Below are positions 22,523 through 30,785 of a stretch of 34,304 bases of DNA, piece by piece. The notes beneath the pieces are model-generated. The model was not told the origin of the DNA. It saw only the letters and a program-made list of their open reading frames with translations, and ran no database searches. The translations under genes and the position numbers were made by a program. The DNA comes from Lancefieldella parvula_C (GTDB lineage Bacteria; Actinomycetota; Coriobacteriia; Coriobacteriales; Atopobiaceae). The stretch is taken from NCBI RefSeq assembly GCF_000758945.1, contig NZ_JRND01000034.1:1-34304 (forward strand), written 5' to 3'. Numbering within the stretch: position 1 is the stretch's first letter; each line of letters begins with the position of its first letter.

Positions 22523-24538
22523 ATGGCAGAGTTAAATGCATCGTTAGCAGTGAGTGACCAGGATGCATACTTGTTTGCGCAAGGAAAATGGTTCCAGAGT
22601 CATAAGAAATTAGGTGCACACCCTGCGGTTCAAGAAGATGGAGTTGAAGGTTATCATTTTGCGGTTTGGGCCCCCAATGCAGCCTCTGTCTCTGTTGTTG
22701 GAGACTTTAATAATTGGGATGATACCGTCAACGTTCTTTCTCGCTCAAATCATGGCGGAATCTGGGAAGGTTTTATTCCAGGAATCACCTCGGAAGTATT
22801 GTATAAATTCCTGATTGTATCCGCTTCTGGACAGAAGATTTTTAAGGCTGACCCCTATGGTACCTATGCGGAGGTCAGACCACATACGGCATCTATTACG
22901 TTTGACCCAGACGTGTACGTTTGGGAAGACGAAGCATGGATGAAAAGGCGTGCAACACTTAAGTTCCTGCATAGTCCTCTTAACATCTTTGAAGTTCATC
23001 TTGGGAGCTGGAAGCAGCATACTGACCTGACTGCCCAAGAGGAAGATTCTGCTGATACAGAGACTGTAGAGCAGACTGAAGAACCCAAGGACTATTTTGA
23101 CACTAACGTAGATGCCTTCTACACCTATGATGACCTCTCAGAAGAGCTGGTAGCCTATGTTAAAGATATGGGCTACACCCACATTGAGCTTCTCCCTGTT
23201 ATGGAGCATCCTTTTGATGGATCTTGGGGTTATCAGGTAACGGGTTATTTTGCTCCCACCTCAAGGTATGGCAATCCTGCCCAGTTCAAACACTTTATTG
23301 ACTGCTGTCATCAGGCTGGTATTGGCGTCATTTTGGACTGGGTCCCAGGAGGCTTCTGTAAAGATGCTCATGGTCTAGCGGAGTTTGATGGTACCAAGCT
23401 CTTTGAAGAAAAAGAGCATCCTAACTGGGGAACTCTTAAGTTTGATCTTACTCGTGGTGAGGTTAGAAGCTTCCTTGTTTCTAACCTGCTTATGTGGCTG
23501 AAGGACTATCACGCTGATGGCATTCGTGTTGACGGTGTCAGCAGCATGCTGTATTTGAATTTTGGTATCGACGATCCTTCCCAGAAGCGCTTTAACCATA
23601 AGGGAACTGAAGAAGATTTGGATGCAAGTGCTTTTCTGCGTCTCTGCAACGAGACTGCTCAAAAAGAACATCCCGATATTTTGATGATTGCAGAAGAGTC
23701 CACAGCATGGCCGCTGGTTACCTATCCTCCCGAGGTTGGGGGACTTGGCTTTAACCTTAAGTGGGACATGGGCTGGATGAATGATACGCTGCACTATTGT
23801 CAGACTGATTTCCCTTATAGGCCAGGTAACCACCGTCTTCTGACCTTCTCCAGCATGTATCAGTTCAATGAGAATTTTGTGCTGCCACTCAGCCATGACG
23901 AGGTTGTGCATGGTAAGTGCAGTCTTATTCAGCGCATGCCGGGGGATTGGTGGAGACAGTTTGCTGGCATGAGGGCTTTGGCACTTCATCAGATGACTCA
24001 TCCGGGCGCTAAGCTCAACTTTATGGGCAACGAGATTGCGCAGTTTATTGAATGGCGCTACTACGAGGGTATTGAGTATTACCTGACTGAGGAGTATCCA
24101 ACTCACGCTCATCAGCAGGCATTTATTAAGGCTCTTAATCATTTCTATAAGAATCATCCAGGACTTTGGCAGCATGCCTACGACAACCGTGGATTTGATT
24201 GGATTGACGCAGACAATAATGAGCAATCAATCATCTCGTTTGTTCGTCACGGAAGAAAGCCTTCCGAGGACCTGGTTATTCTCATCAATTTTGACGTTGC
24301 AACCCATCAGAAATTCCGTTTAGGCATGCCTTCTGCAGGTGTGTGGAAAGAAGTATTTAATTCCGACGCAAAAGAATTTGGCGGTTCGGGTATTGTGAAT
24401 ACTAAGAAACTTTCCACTAAGCCAGTGGCATGGAATGGAAGAGATTATTCGGTAGAACTGTCTGTTCCTCCGCTTGGTGGCATTGTTTTAGCGTTTGAGA
24501 AAGAACTTCCAAAGAGGGGGAAGCATGGCCGTAAATAA
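22523..24538 (+). CDS. glgB: 1,4-alpha-glucan (glycogen) branching enzyme
   Basis: A 671-residue GH13 enzyme that makes alpha-1,6 branches. Residues about 40-120 are the CBM48 (FAVWAPNAASVSVVGDFNNW). The barrel has VMEHPFDGSWGYQVTGYFAPTSRYG, nucleophile D337 (GIRVDGVSSML), acid/base E391 (MIAEES) and D459 (LPLSHDEVVHGK). Two oddities: residue 277 is Gly where the family has His (DWVPGH usual, DWVPGG here), and residues about 164-198 are an acidic insert. Start ATG 22523 with GGGGGTGA 5 bases upstream; the frame from TTG 22502 is less likely. The 3' end overlaps glgP by 14 bases. Confidence 0.93.
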   Translation: MAELNASLAVSDQDAYLFAQGKWFQSHKKLGAHPAVQEDGVEGYHFAVWAPNAASVSVVGDFNNWDDTVNVLSRSNHGGIWEGFIPGITSEVLYKFLIVSASGQKIFKADPYGTYAEVRPHTASITFDPDVYVWEDEAWMKRRATLKFLHSPLNIFEVHLGSWKQHTDLTAQEEDSADTETVEQTEEPKDYFDTNVDAFYTYDDLSEELVAYVKDMGYTHIELLPVMEHPFDGSWGYQVTGYFAPTSRYGNPAQFKHFIDCCHQAGIGVILDWVPGGFCKDAHGLAEFDGTKLFEEKEHPNWGTLKFDLTRGEVRSFLVSNLLMWLKDYHADGIRVDGVSSMLYLNFGIDDPSQKRFNHKGTEEDLDASAFLRLCNETAQKEHPDILMIAEESTAWPLVTYPPEVGGLGFNLKWDMGWMNDTLHYCQTDFPYRPGNHRLLTFSSMYQFNENFVLPLSHDEVVHGKCSLIQRMPGDWWRQFAGMRALALHQMTHPGAKLNFMGNEIAQFIEWRYYEGIEYYLTEEYPTHAHQQAFIKALNHFYKNHPGLWQHAYDNRGFDWIDADNNEQSIISFVRHGRKPSEDLVILINFDVATHQKFRLGMPSAGVWKEVFNSDAKEFGGSGIVNTKKLSTKPVAWNGRDYSVELSVPPLGGIVLAFEKELPKRGKHGRK

Positions 24539-26954
24539 CGGACAAAACATTTTTACCGATAAACAAGATTTTGAAGAGCAGTATCGCGATAAGTTCATCA
24601 AGATTCTTGGCAAATACTATGGAGAGTGCACTGATCAGGAGCGCTATAACGTTCTTGCTCACCTCATTGCAGAAAAGGCGCGAGAAATTCAGTCAACCTC
24701 CTATATTCATGCTGACAAGCAGGTCTATTACTTCTCTCTTGAGTTCCTTCTAGGACCACTACTTGAGAATTATCTACTCAATCTTGGTATCACCGATGTT
24801 GTTGCAGAGGGCCTTAAAGAAATGGGTACTTCGCTTCAGGAGCTTGCTGCTCAAGAGGTAGACCCTGGCCTTGGCAATGGTGGTCTGGGTAGACTTGCCG
24901 CGTGCTTCCTTGATTCCATGGCGCACGAGGGTATGGCTGGCTTTGGTAACGGTATGAGATACCGTTATGGTCTCTTCCGCCAGGAGATTAAGGATGGACG
25001 CCAGGTAGAGCGTACCGATAACTGGCTGGCAAATGGATATCCATGGGAAGTCAGAAAAGACGATTCTAGCGTACTGGTGCGCTTTGGTGGCACAGTTGTA
25101 AGGCATGAGGACGAGAATGGCAATTTCTGGTTCTCGCAAGAGGGTGGCCAGGTAGTAAGGGCTGTTCCATACGATGTGCCTATTGTTGGCTATGGCGCAA
25201 AGACCGTAAATAAGCTGCGTCTTTGGTCTGCAGAGCCAGCAGAGGAAGACTTTGATCTTGATGCTTTTAACGCCGGCGATTATGCCCGTGCTAATAAGTT
25301 CCGCTCTGACGTTGAGGCAATTTCAACCATTCTGTATCCAAATGACTCTGGTGAGCACGGACGCATTCTTCGCTTAAAGCAGGAGTATTTGTTTGTTTCC
25401 GCTGGTCTTCAGACCATTCTTCGTGCTTATAAGGATAAGTACGGCGAGGATTGGGAACACTTTGCAGATCACGTCTGTATCCACACTAACGATACGCACC
25501 CAGCAATGTGCGGACCAGAGCTTATGCGTCTGCTTGTCGATGACCATGGCGTTGACTTTAACGAGGCATTTGATATCGCGAGAAACGCAATTTCTTATAC
25601 CAACCACACCGTTATGCCTGAGGCTCTTGAGAAGTGGCCTATTAACACCTTCCGTGAGCTGCTTCCTCGCTTGTATATGTTTATCGACGAGGTTGATCGT
25701 TGCTATAAGGAGCAGCTGCTTGTTGACTCTAACGGCAACACCGAACTTCTCGCCTCAACAGCTGTGTTGTGGGATAACACCGTTCGTATGGCTAACCTCT
25801 CTATTTTGTTTAGCCACTCGGTTAACGGTGTATCTGATCTGCACACTAACATTTTGAAGCAGAGTGTTTTGAAGGATTTCTACAAGCTTCGTCCAGAAAT
25901 CTTTAATAACAAGACTAACGGCATCTGCCACCGTCGCTTCTTGGCACAGGCTAATACCGCTTACGCAAAGCTTATTACTGAGGCTATCGGTACCGGCTGG
26001 CTTGATGATGCCAATGAACTTCAGAAGCTTTTTGCTTTTGAGAATAATGCTGAGTTCTTGGAAAAGATGGACGCTGCAAAGAAAGAAGAAAAAGAGCGTC
26101 TTGCTGCATACGTCAAGAAGACAACCGGTGTTGAGATGGATACCAATACCATCTTTGATACGCAGGTAAAACGCTTCCATGCATATAAGCGTCAGCTGCT
26201 TAATGTCTTTAAGATTTTGTATCTCTACAACCGCATGCTTGATGACCCAAGCTATAAGCCAGCTCCAACAACCTTTATTTTCTCGGGCAAGGCTGCTCAG
26301 AGCTATACCTTTGCAAAGGAAGTCATTCGACTTATTCACTCCGTTGCAGACGTGGTTAACAACGACGAGCGCATTGAGGGTCGTCTGAAGATTGTCTTTA
26401 TTCCAAACTTTGCTGTTTCAAATGCACAGCTTATCTATGCTGCATCTGATATTTCAGAGCAGATTTCAGTTGCTGGTGCAGAGGCTTCTGGTACCTCAAA
26501 CATGAAGCTTATGATGAATGCGGCTCTGACCCTTGGTACATATGACGGTTCAAATATTGAGATCTCTGAGCTTGCAGGACCAGAGAACATCAAGATTTTT
26601 GGTCTTCGTGCAGACGAGGTCCAAGAGGTATATGCTTCCGGCACCTACTTTGCACAAAACCTGCTTAACCAGAACCCAACGCTGGCTCGCATTGTAAATA
26701 TGCTGACCGATGGTTCGTTGAGCCGACTCTCTGGCAACTTTGAGTCAATTCACGACTATCTGCTGATCAACAATGATCCTGACCTGGTGCTTATTGACTT
26801 TGACGCCTACGTGAAGGCATGGGAAGAGCTTACTCAGTCCTATGCAGATCGTCGTAGCTGGAATGCTCGCGCACTTCACAATACTGCAAACTCTGGTTTC
26901 TTCTCGGCTGATAGAACTATCAGGGAGTACATGGAAGATATTTGGCACGTGTAA
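24525..26954 (+). CDS. glgP: Glycogen/maltodextrin phosphorylase
   Basis: An 809-residue GT35 phosphorylase releasing glucose-1-phosphate from non-reducing ends. VYYFSLEFLLGPLLENYLLNLG and EVDPGLGNGGLGRLAACFLDSMA (111-133) lie in the N-terminal half. The PLP lysine is K661 in EASGTSNMKLMMNAAL. Length and motifs are standard. ATG 24525 has GAGGGGGA upstream, within the end of glgB, so translation is coupled. A 75-base gap to glgC follows, with a GNRA-type hairpin. Confidence 0.96.
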   Translation: MAVNNGQNIFTDKQDFEEQYRDKFIKILGKYYGECTDQERYNVLAHLIAEKAREIQSTSYIHADKQVYYFSLEFLLGPLLENYLLNLGITDVVAEGLKEMGTSLQELAAQEVDPGLGNGGLGRLAACFLDSMAHEGMAGFGNGMRYRYGLFRQEIKDGRQVERTDNWLANGYPWEVRKDDSSVLVRFGGTVVRHEDENGNFWFSQEGGQVVRAVPYDVPIVGYGAKTVNKLRLWSAEPAEEDFDLDAFNAGDYARANKFRSDVEAISTILYPNDSGEHGRILRLKQEYLFVSAGLQTILRAYKDKYGEDWEHFADHVCIHTNDTHPAMCGPELMRLLVDDHGVDFNEAFDIARNAISYTNHTVMPEALEKWPINTFRELLPRLYMFIDEVDRCYKEQLLVDSNGNTELLASTAVLWDNTVRMANLSILFSHSVNGVSDLHTNILKQSVLKDFYKLRPEIFNNKTNGICHRRFLAQANTAYAKLITEAIGTGWLDDANELQKLFAFENNAEFLEKMDAAKKEEKERLAAYVKKTTGVEMDTNTIFDTQVKRFHAYKRQLLNVFKILYLYNRMLDDPSYKPAPTTFIFSGKAAQSYTFAKEVIRLIHSVADVVNNDERIEGRLKIVFIPNFAVSNAQLIYAASDISEQISVAGAEASGTSNMKLMMNAALTLGTYDGSNIEISELAGPENIKIFGLRADEVQEVYASGTYFAQNLLNQNPTLARIVNMLTDGSLSRLSGNFESIHDYLLINNDPDLVLIDFDAYVKAWEELTQSYADRRSWNARALHNTANSGFFSADRTIREYMEDIWHV

Positions 26955-26970
26955 GGATCTGCGTTTAGGT

Positions 26971-26991
26971 TCAATCGTCGTAAGACGTTGA
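26971..26991 (+). other. Small GTAA-loop hairpin between glgP and glgC
   Basis: TCAA-(T)-CGTC and GACG-TTGA pair around GTAA, a GNRA tetraloop, with one bulged T. No T-run follows. It could protect the upstream glgB-glgP part of the message or mark a processing site. Confidence 0.35.
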
Positions 26992-27029
26992 GAATAAAGA
27001 CCTCTGTTGGGGAGAGAGGAGATTTGGAT

Positions 27030-28178
27030 ATGAGCAAAAGGGAATGTCTTGCAATGCTACTTGCAGGAGGACAGGGAAGCCGCTTAGGTGCTCTGACCTC
27101 AAAAGTAGCTAAACCTGCTGTCTCGTTTGGTGGCAAGTTCCGCATTATTGACTTTGCATTATCCAACTGCGCAAATTCAGGAATTTCTACGGTAGGTGTT
27201 TTGACACAGTATCGTCCTTATTTGCTTCACTCTTACGTGGGATCAGGTAGTGCTTGGGACCTTGATGAGCGCGGTGGTGGAATTTCTATTCTTCCTCCCT
27301 TCGCAACACAGTCTGGTGGTGCATGGTATGCGGGAACCGCAGATGCCGTCACCCAGAATATTGGTTACATTGAGCAGAATAACCCTGATTACGTACTAAT
27401 TCTCTCGGGCGATCAGCTTTACCGTATGGACTACGGCGAGATGCTCGCCTGCCATAAGAAGAACAACGCAGACCTCACCATTGCTGTTATGCCTGTTCCC
27501 TGGGAAGAGACCTCTCGCTTCGGCATCATGTCCATTGATGATGAGGATAGGATCACCAAGTTTTCCGAGAAACCCAAAGAGCCAGAGTCCAACCTGGCGT
27601 CCATGGGAATCTATATCTTTAGCACAGATTTGCTTCTTGAGACTTTGCGTGAGGACGCAAAGAATCCTGAATCTTCTCATGACTTTGGCGGTGATATTAT
27701 TCCGACGTTGCTTGATGATGGTAAACGTCTTTTTGCCTATCGCTTTGAGGGTTTCTGGCGCGATGTAGGTACCATTGCAAGTTATCACGAGACTAGCATG
27801 GATCTACTTGGATCTGAGCCTAAGTTTGATATCTTCTCGGATAAGTTCCCTATTTTGTCTAATGCTTCCACCCGTCCACCAGCGTACATTGGCGCTTTTG
27901 GCGAGGTAGACGACTGTCTGGTAAGCAACGGATGCCAGGTCTTTGGTTATTCTCGCCATTCAATTTTGTCTACCGATGCCGTTATTGGTGAGGGGGCTCG
28001 CGTTATTGACTCCGTACTTCTTCCTGGCGCAGAAGTTAAACCTGGTGCGGTGGTTATTCGCGCAATTCTTGGCGAGAACGCTGTGGTCGAGAAGAACGTC
28101 CATATTGGCAGCTCTGACCTTAATAAAGAGATTGCTGTTGTTGGAAATGATGTAGTGGTTGAAAGAGGTGAGCACTAA
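27030..28178 (+). CDS. glgC: Glucose-1-phosphate adenylyltransferase, catalytic subunit
   Basis: A 382-residue nucleotidyltransferase making ADP-glucose for glycogen synthesis. The pyrophosphorylase motif is LLAGGQGSRLGALT (10-23), then KPAVSFGGKFRIIDFALSN (28-46), AGTADAV (101-107) and SGDQLYRMDY (126-135). The C-terminal third is a left-handed beta-helix. ATG 27030 has GAGAGAGGAG 8 bases upstream; the frame from 26988 is less likely. The stop overlaps the glgD start (TAATG), so GlgC and GlgD are made together and probably form a mixed tetramer. Confidence 0.96.
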   Translation: MSKRECLAMLLAGGQGSRLGALTSKVAKPAVSFGGKFRIIDFALSNCANSGISTVGVLTQYRPYLLHSYVGSGSAWDLDERGGGISILPPFATQSGGAWYAGTADAVTQNIGYIEQNNPDYVLILSGDQLYRMDYGEMLACHKKNNADLTIAVMPVPWEETSRFGIMSIDDEDRITKFSEKPKEPESNLASMGIYIFSTDLLLETLREDAKNPESSHDFGGDIIPTLLDDGKRLFAYRFEGFWRDVGTIASYHETSMDLLGSEPKFDIFSDKFPILSNASTRPPAYIGAFGEVDDCLVSNGCQVFGYSRHSILSTDAVIGEGARVIDSVLLPGAEVKPGAVVIRAILGENAVVEKNVHIGSSDLNKEIAVVGNDVVVERGEH

Positions 28179-29281
28179 TGAATAGAGTAATTGGCCTTAT
28201 TACCTGCAATTATGCTTCGACTAATATGGAAATCGCCAATGATGTACGCCCAATTGCATCCATGCCTTTCTTGGGAAGATATCGCTTGGTAGATTTTCCT
28301 CTTTCAAATATGGTTAATTCGGACATTAGTACCGTTGGCGTAATCATGCCCTTTAACTATCGCTCACTTATCGATCATCTTGGCTCTGGCAAAGACTGGA
28401 ACTTGGACCGTAAGAGCGGTGGTTTATTTATTCTGCCTGGATCTGCTTTTGGTACCTCCCACGCAGGCGCTCGTTTCCTGCTCAGAGATCTGATTTCCAA
28501 CAAGCCATATCTTGAGAGAACTGATGCAGAGTATGTTCTGTTGTCTACTTCAAATTTTGTTTTCAACTCTGATCTTACCGAGCTGCTTGACCAGCACCTT
28601 GAGTCCGATGCAGACATCACTATGATGACCTACACCACTCGTTATAACGATAGAGACGTTGTTGGTGTTGAGCTTGAAGGTGACCGCGTAGTCAAGACAC
28701 ATAATGGTGTCCAGCGCGGAGATGAAGCTTCCCTTGACTGCTTTATTATCAAGCGTGACCTGCTTATTGATATGCTTGATTGGTATAGAGCTACTGATTA
28801 TCTTGACCTCTTTGAGGCGCTTCATGCTGACTACAACCGTGTTAAGGTCCGTACCTTCCACTTTGAGGGCCATGTAGCATCTATCTTCTCAAAGAACTCT
28901 TATTATCAGGCTAACATGGAGCTTTTGAACCCCATGCCAGCAAATGAGCTCTTTACCCCAGAGCGTTCCATTAAGACAAAGGCTCACGATACCGCTCCTG
29001 CAAAATTTGAGATTGGCTCTAAAGTTAGCAACTCAACCATTTCTGCAGGTTGTCGTATCCGTGGATCTGTTACCGGTTCCATCCTTGGTCGTAACGTCAT
29101 CATTGAGCGTGGCGCAGTAGTACGCGATTCTATTGTGATGGAAGGTTGCATTGTTAAGGAAGGTTCTGTAGTCGAGCACGCTATTGTAGACCGTTCTAAT
29201 ATTATTCCTGCAGGTACTGAGCTTCGTGGTACCAGCGAAGAAATTCTTCTTCAGCGTAAAAACAATAAGAGGGTGGCGTAA
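28178..29281 (+). CDS. glgD: GlgD, regulatory/non-catalytic paralogue of GlgC
   Basis: A 367-residue paralogue of GlgC. It keeps the fold (MPFLGRYRLVDFPLSNMVNSDISTVGV; DWNLDRKSGGLFILPG) and the C-terminal beta-helix. It lacks the GGxGxRL nucleotide-binding loop (ITCNYASTNMEI here) and the SGDQ catalytic Asp motif (STSNFVFNSD here), as known for GlgD. In Bacillus and related bacteria GlgD raises GlgC activity in a GlgCD complex. The ATG at 28178 shares a base with the glgC stop. Confidence 0.94.
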   Translation: MNRVIGLITCNYASTNMEIANDVRPIASMPFLGRYRLVDFPLSNMVNSDISTVGVIMPFNYRSLIDHLGSGKDWNLDRKSGGLFILPGSAFGTSHAGARFLLRDLISNKPYLERTDAEYVLLSTSNFVFNSDLTELLDQHLESDADITMMTYTTRYNDRDVVGVELEGDRVVKTHNGVQRGDEASLDCFIIKRDLLIDMLDWYRATDYLDLFEALHADYNRVKVRTFHFEGHVASIFSKNSYYQANMELLNPMPANELFTPERSIKTKAHDTAPAKFEIGSKVSNSTISAGCRIRGSVTGSILGRNVIIERGAVVRDSIVMEGCIVKEGSVVEHAIVDRSNIIPAGTELRGTSEEILLQRKNNKRVA

Positions 29282-29283
29282 TA

Positions 29284-30783
29284 ATGTCCCAAGTCTCCAA
29301 GCGTCGCAAACTTCGCGTTGTCTATGCAAGTTCAGAGGTGGCGCCTTTTTCCAAGTCGGGCGGCCTTGGAGATGTCTCGGGTTCATTGCCACAAGCACTT
29401 AAAAAAGTAGGAGCTAGAGTGGCGGTTATTTCGCCACTCTACAGCTCCATTAAGCCCGAGTGGAAACAAAAGATGAAGAAGGTCTACGAGCTTCAGGTGC
29501 CTCTTTCGTGGCGCTTTGAGTATTGTGGGCTGTGGCATCTGGTTCATGAAGGCGTTGATTTTTACTTTGTAGATAACGAGTCTTACTTTGCTCGTGATGG
29601 CCTCTATGGCTACTTTGATGATGGAGAGCGCTATGCGTTCTTCTCCAAGGCTCTGTGTGAGCTGATTGCACACGTCCCAGAGCTCTCCTGCGACGTTCTG
29701 CACTGCAATGACTGGCAAACGGCACTGGCACCCGTATTTCTGCGTGAGCAGTATCAGGGCGTCCCTGAGGTCCAAAACGTTAAGACGGTCTTCTCCATTC
29801 ATAACGTCAAGTTCCAGGGCCAGTTTACTGACAAGATGCTCAGCGACGTACTTGGTCTTGCTGATATTCCTGCTGCAGCTGATCAACTGAGGTGTGACGC
29901 AAGCTCCATCAACTTTATGAAGGGTGCGCTTTGCTACTCCGATTATCTGCTCACTGTTAGCCCAACGTATGCCCAAGAGCTTCAGACAGAGCACTTCGGA
30001 GAGGGAATGGATGATATCTTCCGTCGCCGTCAAAGTGTACTGCGCGGCATCCTGAATGGTATTGATATTGGTGCGTGGTCACCTGCAAGTGATTCTTATA
30101 TTCCACAGAACTTCTCGGCACGTCATATGGAAGGCAAGGCTGAGTGTAAGCGTCAGCTGCAAGAGGAGCTGGGCCTTGAGGTAAATCCAGATGTACCTCT
30201 TGCGGTAATGGTTACGCGCCTGACTAACCAGAAAGGCTTGGGCCTGATTCGCTATGCGATGGACCGTCTTATTTGTGCAGGTATTGAGGTTGCTGTTCTA
30301 GGAACTGGTGACGCTGAACAAGAAGATGCTATGCGCTTCTTTGATGGGCACTATGGTAACCGCATGGCAGCACGTATTGAGTTTGATATTGCGCTTTCTC
30401 ACCGCATGTATGCAGGTGCGGATATGTTCTTGATGCCATCAGAGTTTGAGCCTTGCGGTCTTTCTCAGATGATTTCTATGCGTTATGGCACGCTTCCTAT
30501 TGTTCGCGAGACGGGCGGCCTGGCAGATTCTGTAAAACCGTACAACCAGTTTACGGGAGAAGGAACCGGCTTTAGTTTTGCCAATCAAAACGCAGATGAA
30601 ATGGCAGATATTATTCTGTACGCCGCCGATGTTTATAGAAACGATAAACAAGCGTGGACAAATCTTGTAAAACAGGCGATGGCAGAGGACTTTAGTTGGC
30701 ATAACGCTGCAAATGAATATCTTGACGTGTATCATTTACTACACCCTGAAATTATCAGGTATGTACGTCGTCGAGATTGGTAA
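29284..30783 (+). CDS. glgA: Glycogen synthase (ADP-glucose type)
   Basis: A 499-residue GT5 glycosyltransferase extending alpha-1,4 chains from ADP-glucose. The N-terminus has VVYASSEVAPFSKSGGLGDVSGSLP with the ADP-glucose lysine K24. DVLHCNDWQTAL, HNVKFQGQF and NGIDIGAWSP follow. MPSEFEPCGLSQMISMRYGTLPIVRETGGLADSV is the GT-B C-domain motif. ATG 29284 comes 2 bases after the glgD stop, with GAGGGTGG in the end of glgD. Slightly longer than E. coli GlgA (477). Confidence 0.96.
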   Translation: MSQVSKRRKLRVVYASSEVAPFSKSGGLGDVSGSLPQALKKVGARVAVISPLYSSIKPEWKQKMKKVYELQVPLSWRFEYCGLWHLVHEGVDFYFVDNESYFARDGLYGYFDDGERYAFFSKALCELIAHVPELSCDVLHCNDWQTALAPVFLREQYQGVPEVQNVKTVFSIHNVKFQGQFTDKMLSDVLGLADIPAAADQLRCDASSINFMKGALCYSDYLLTVSPTYAQELQTEHFGEGMDDIFRRRQSVLRGILNGIDIGAWSPASDSYIPQNFSARHMEGKAECKRQLQEELGLEVNPDVPLAVMVTRLTNQKGLGLIRYAMDRLICAGIEVAVLGTGDAEQEDAMRFFDGHYGNRMAARIEFDIALSHRMYAGADMFLMPSEFEPCGLSQMISMRYGTLPIVRETGGLADSVKPYNQFTGEGTGFSFANQNADEMADIILYAADVYRNDKQAWTNLVKQAMAEDFSWHNAANEYLDVYHLLHPEIIRYVRRRDW

Positions 30784-30785
30784 GA

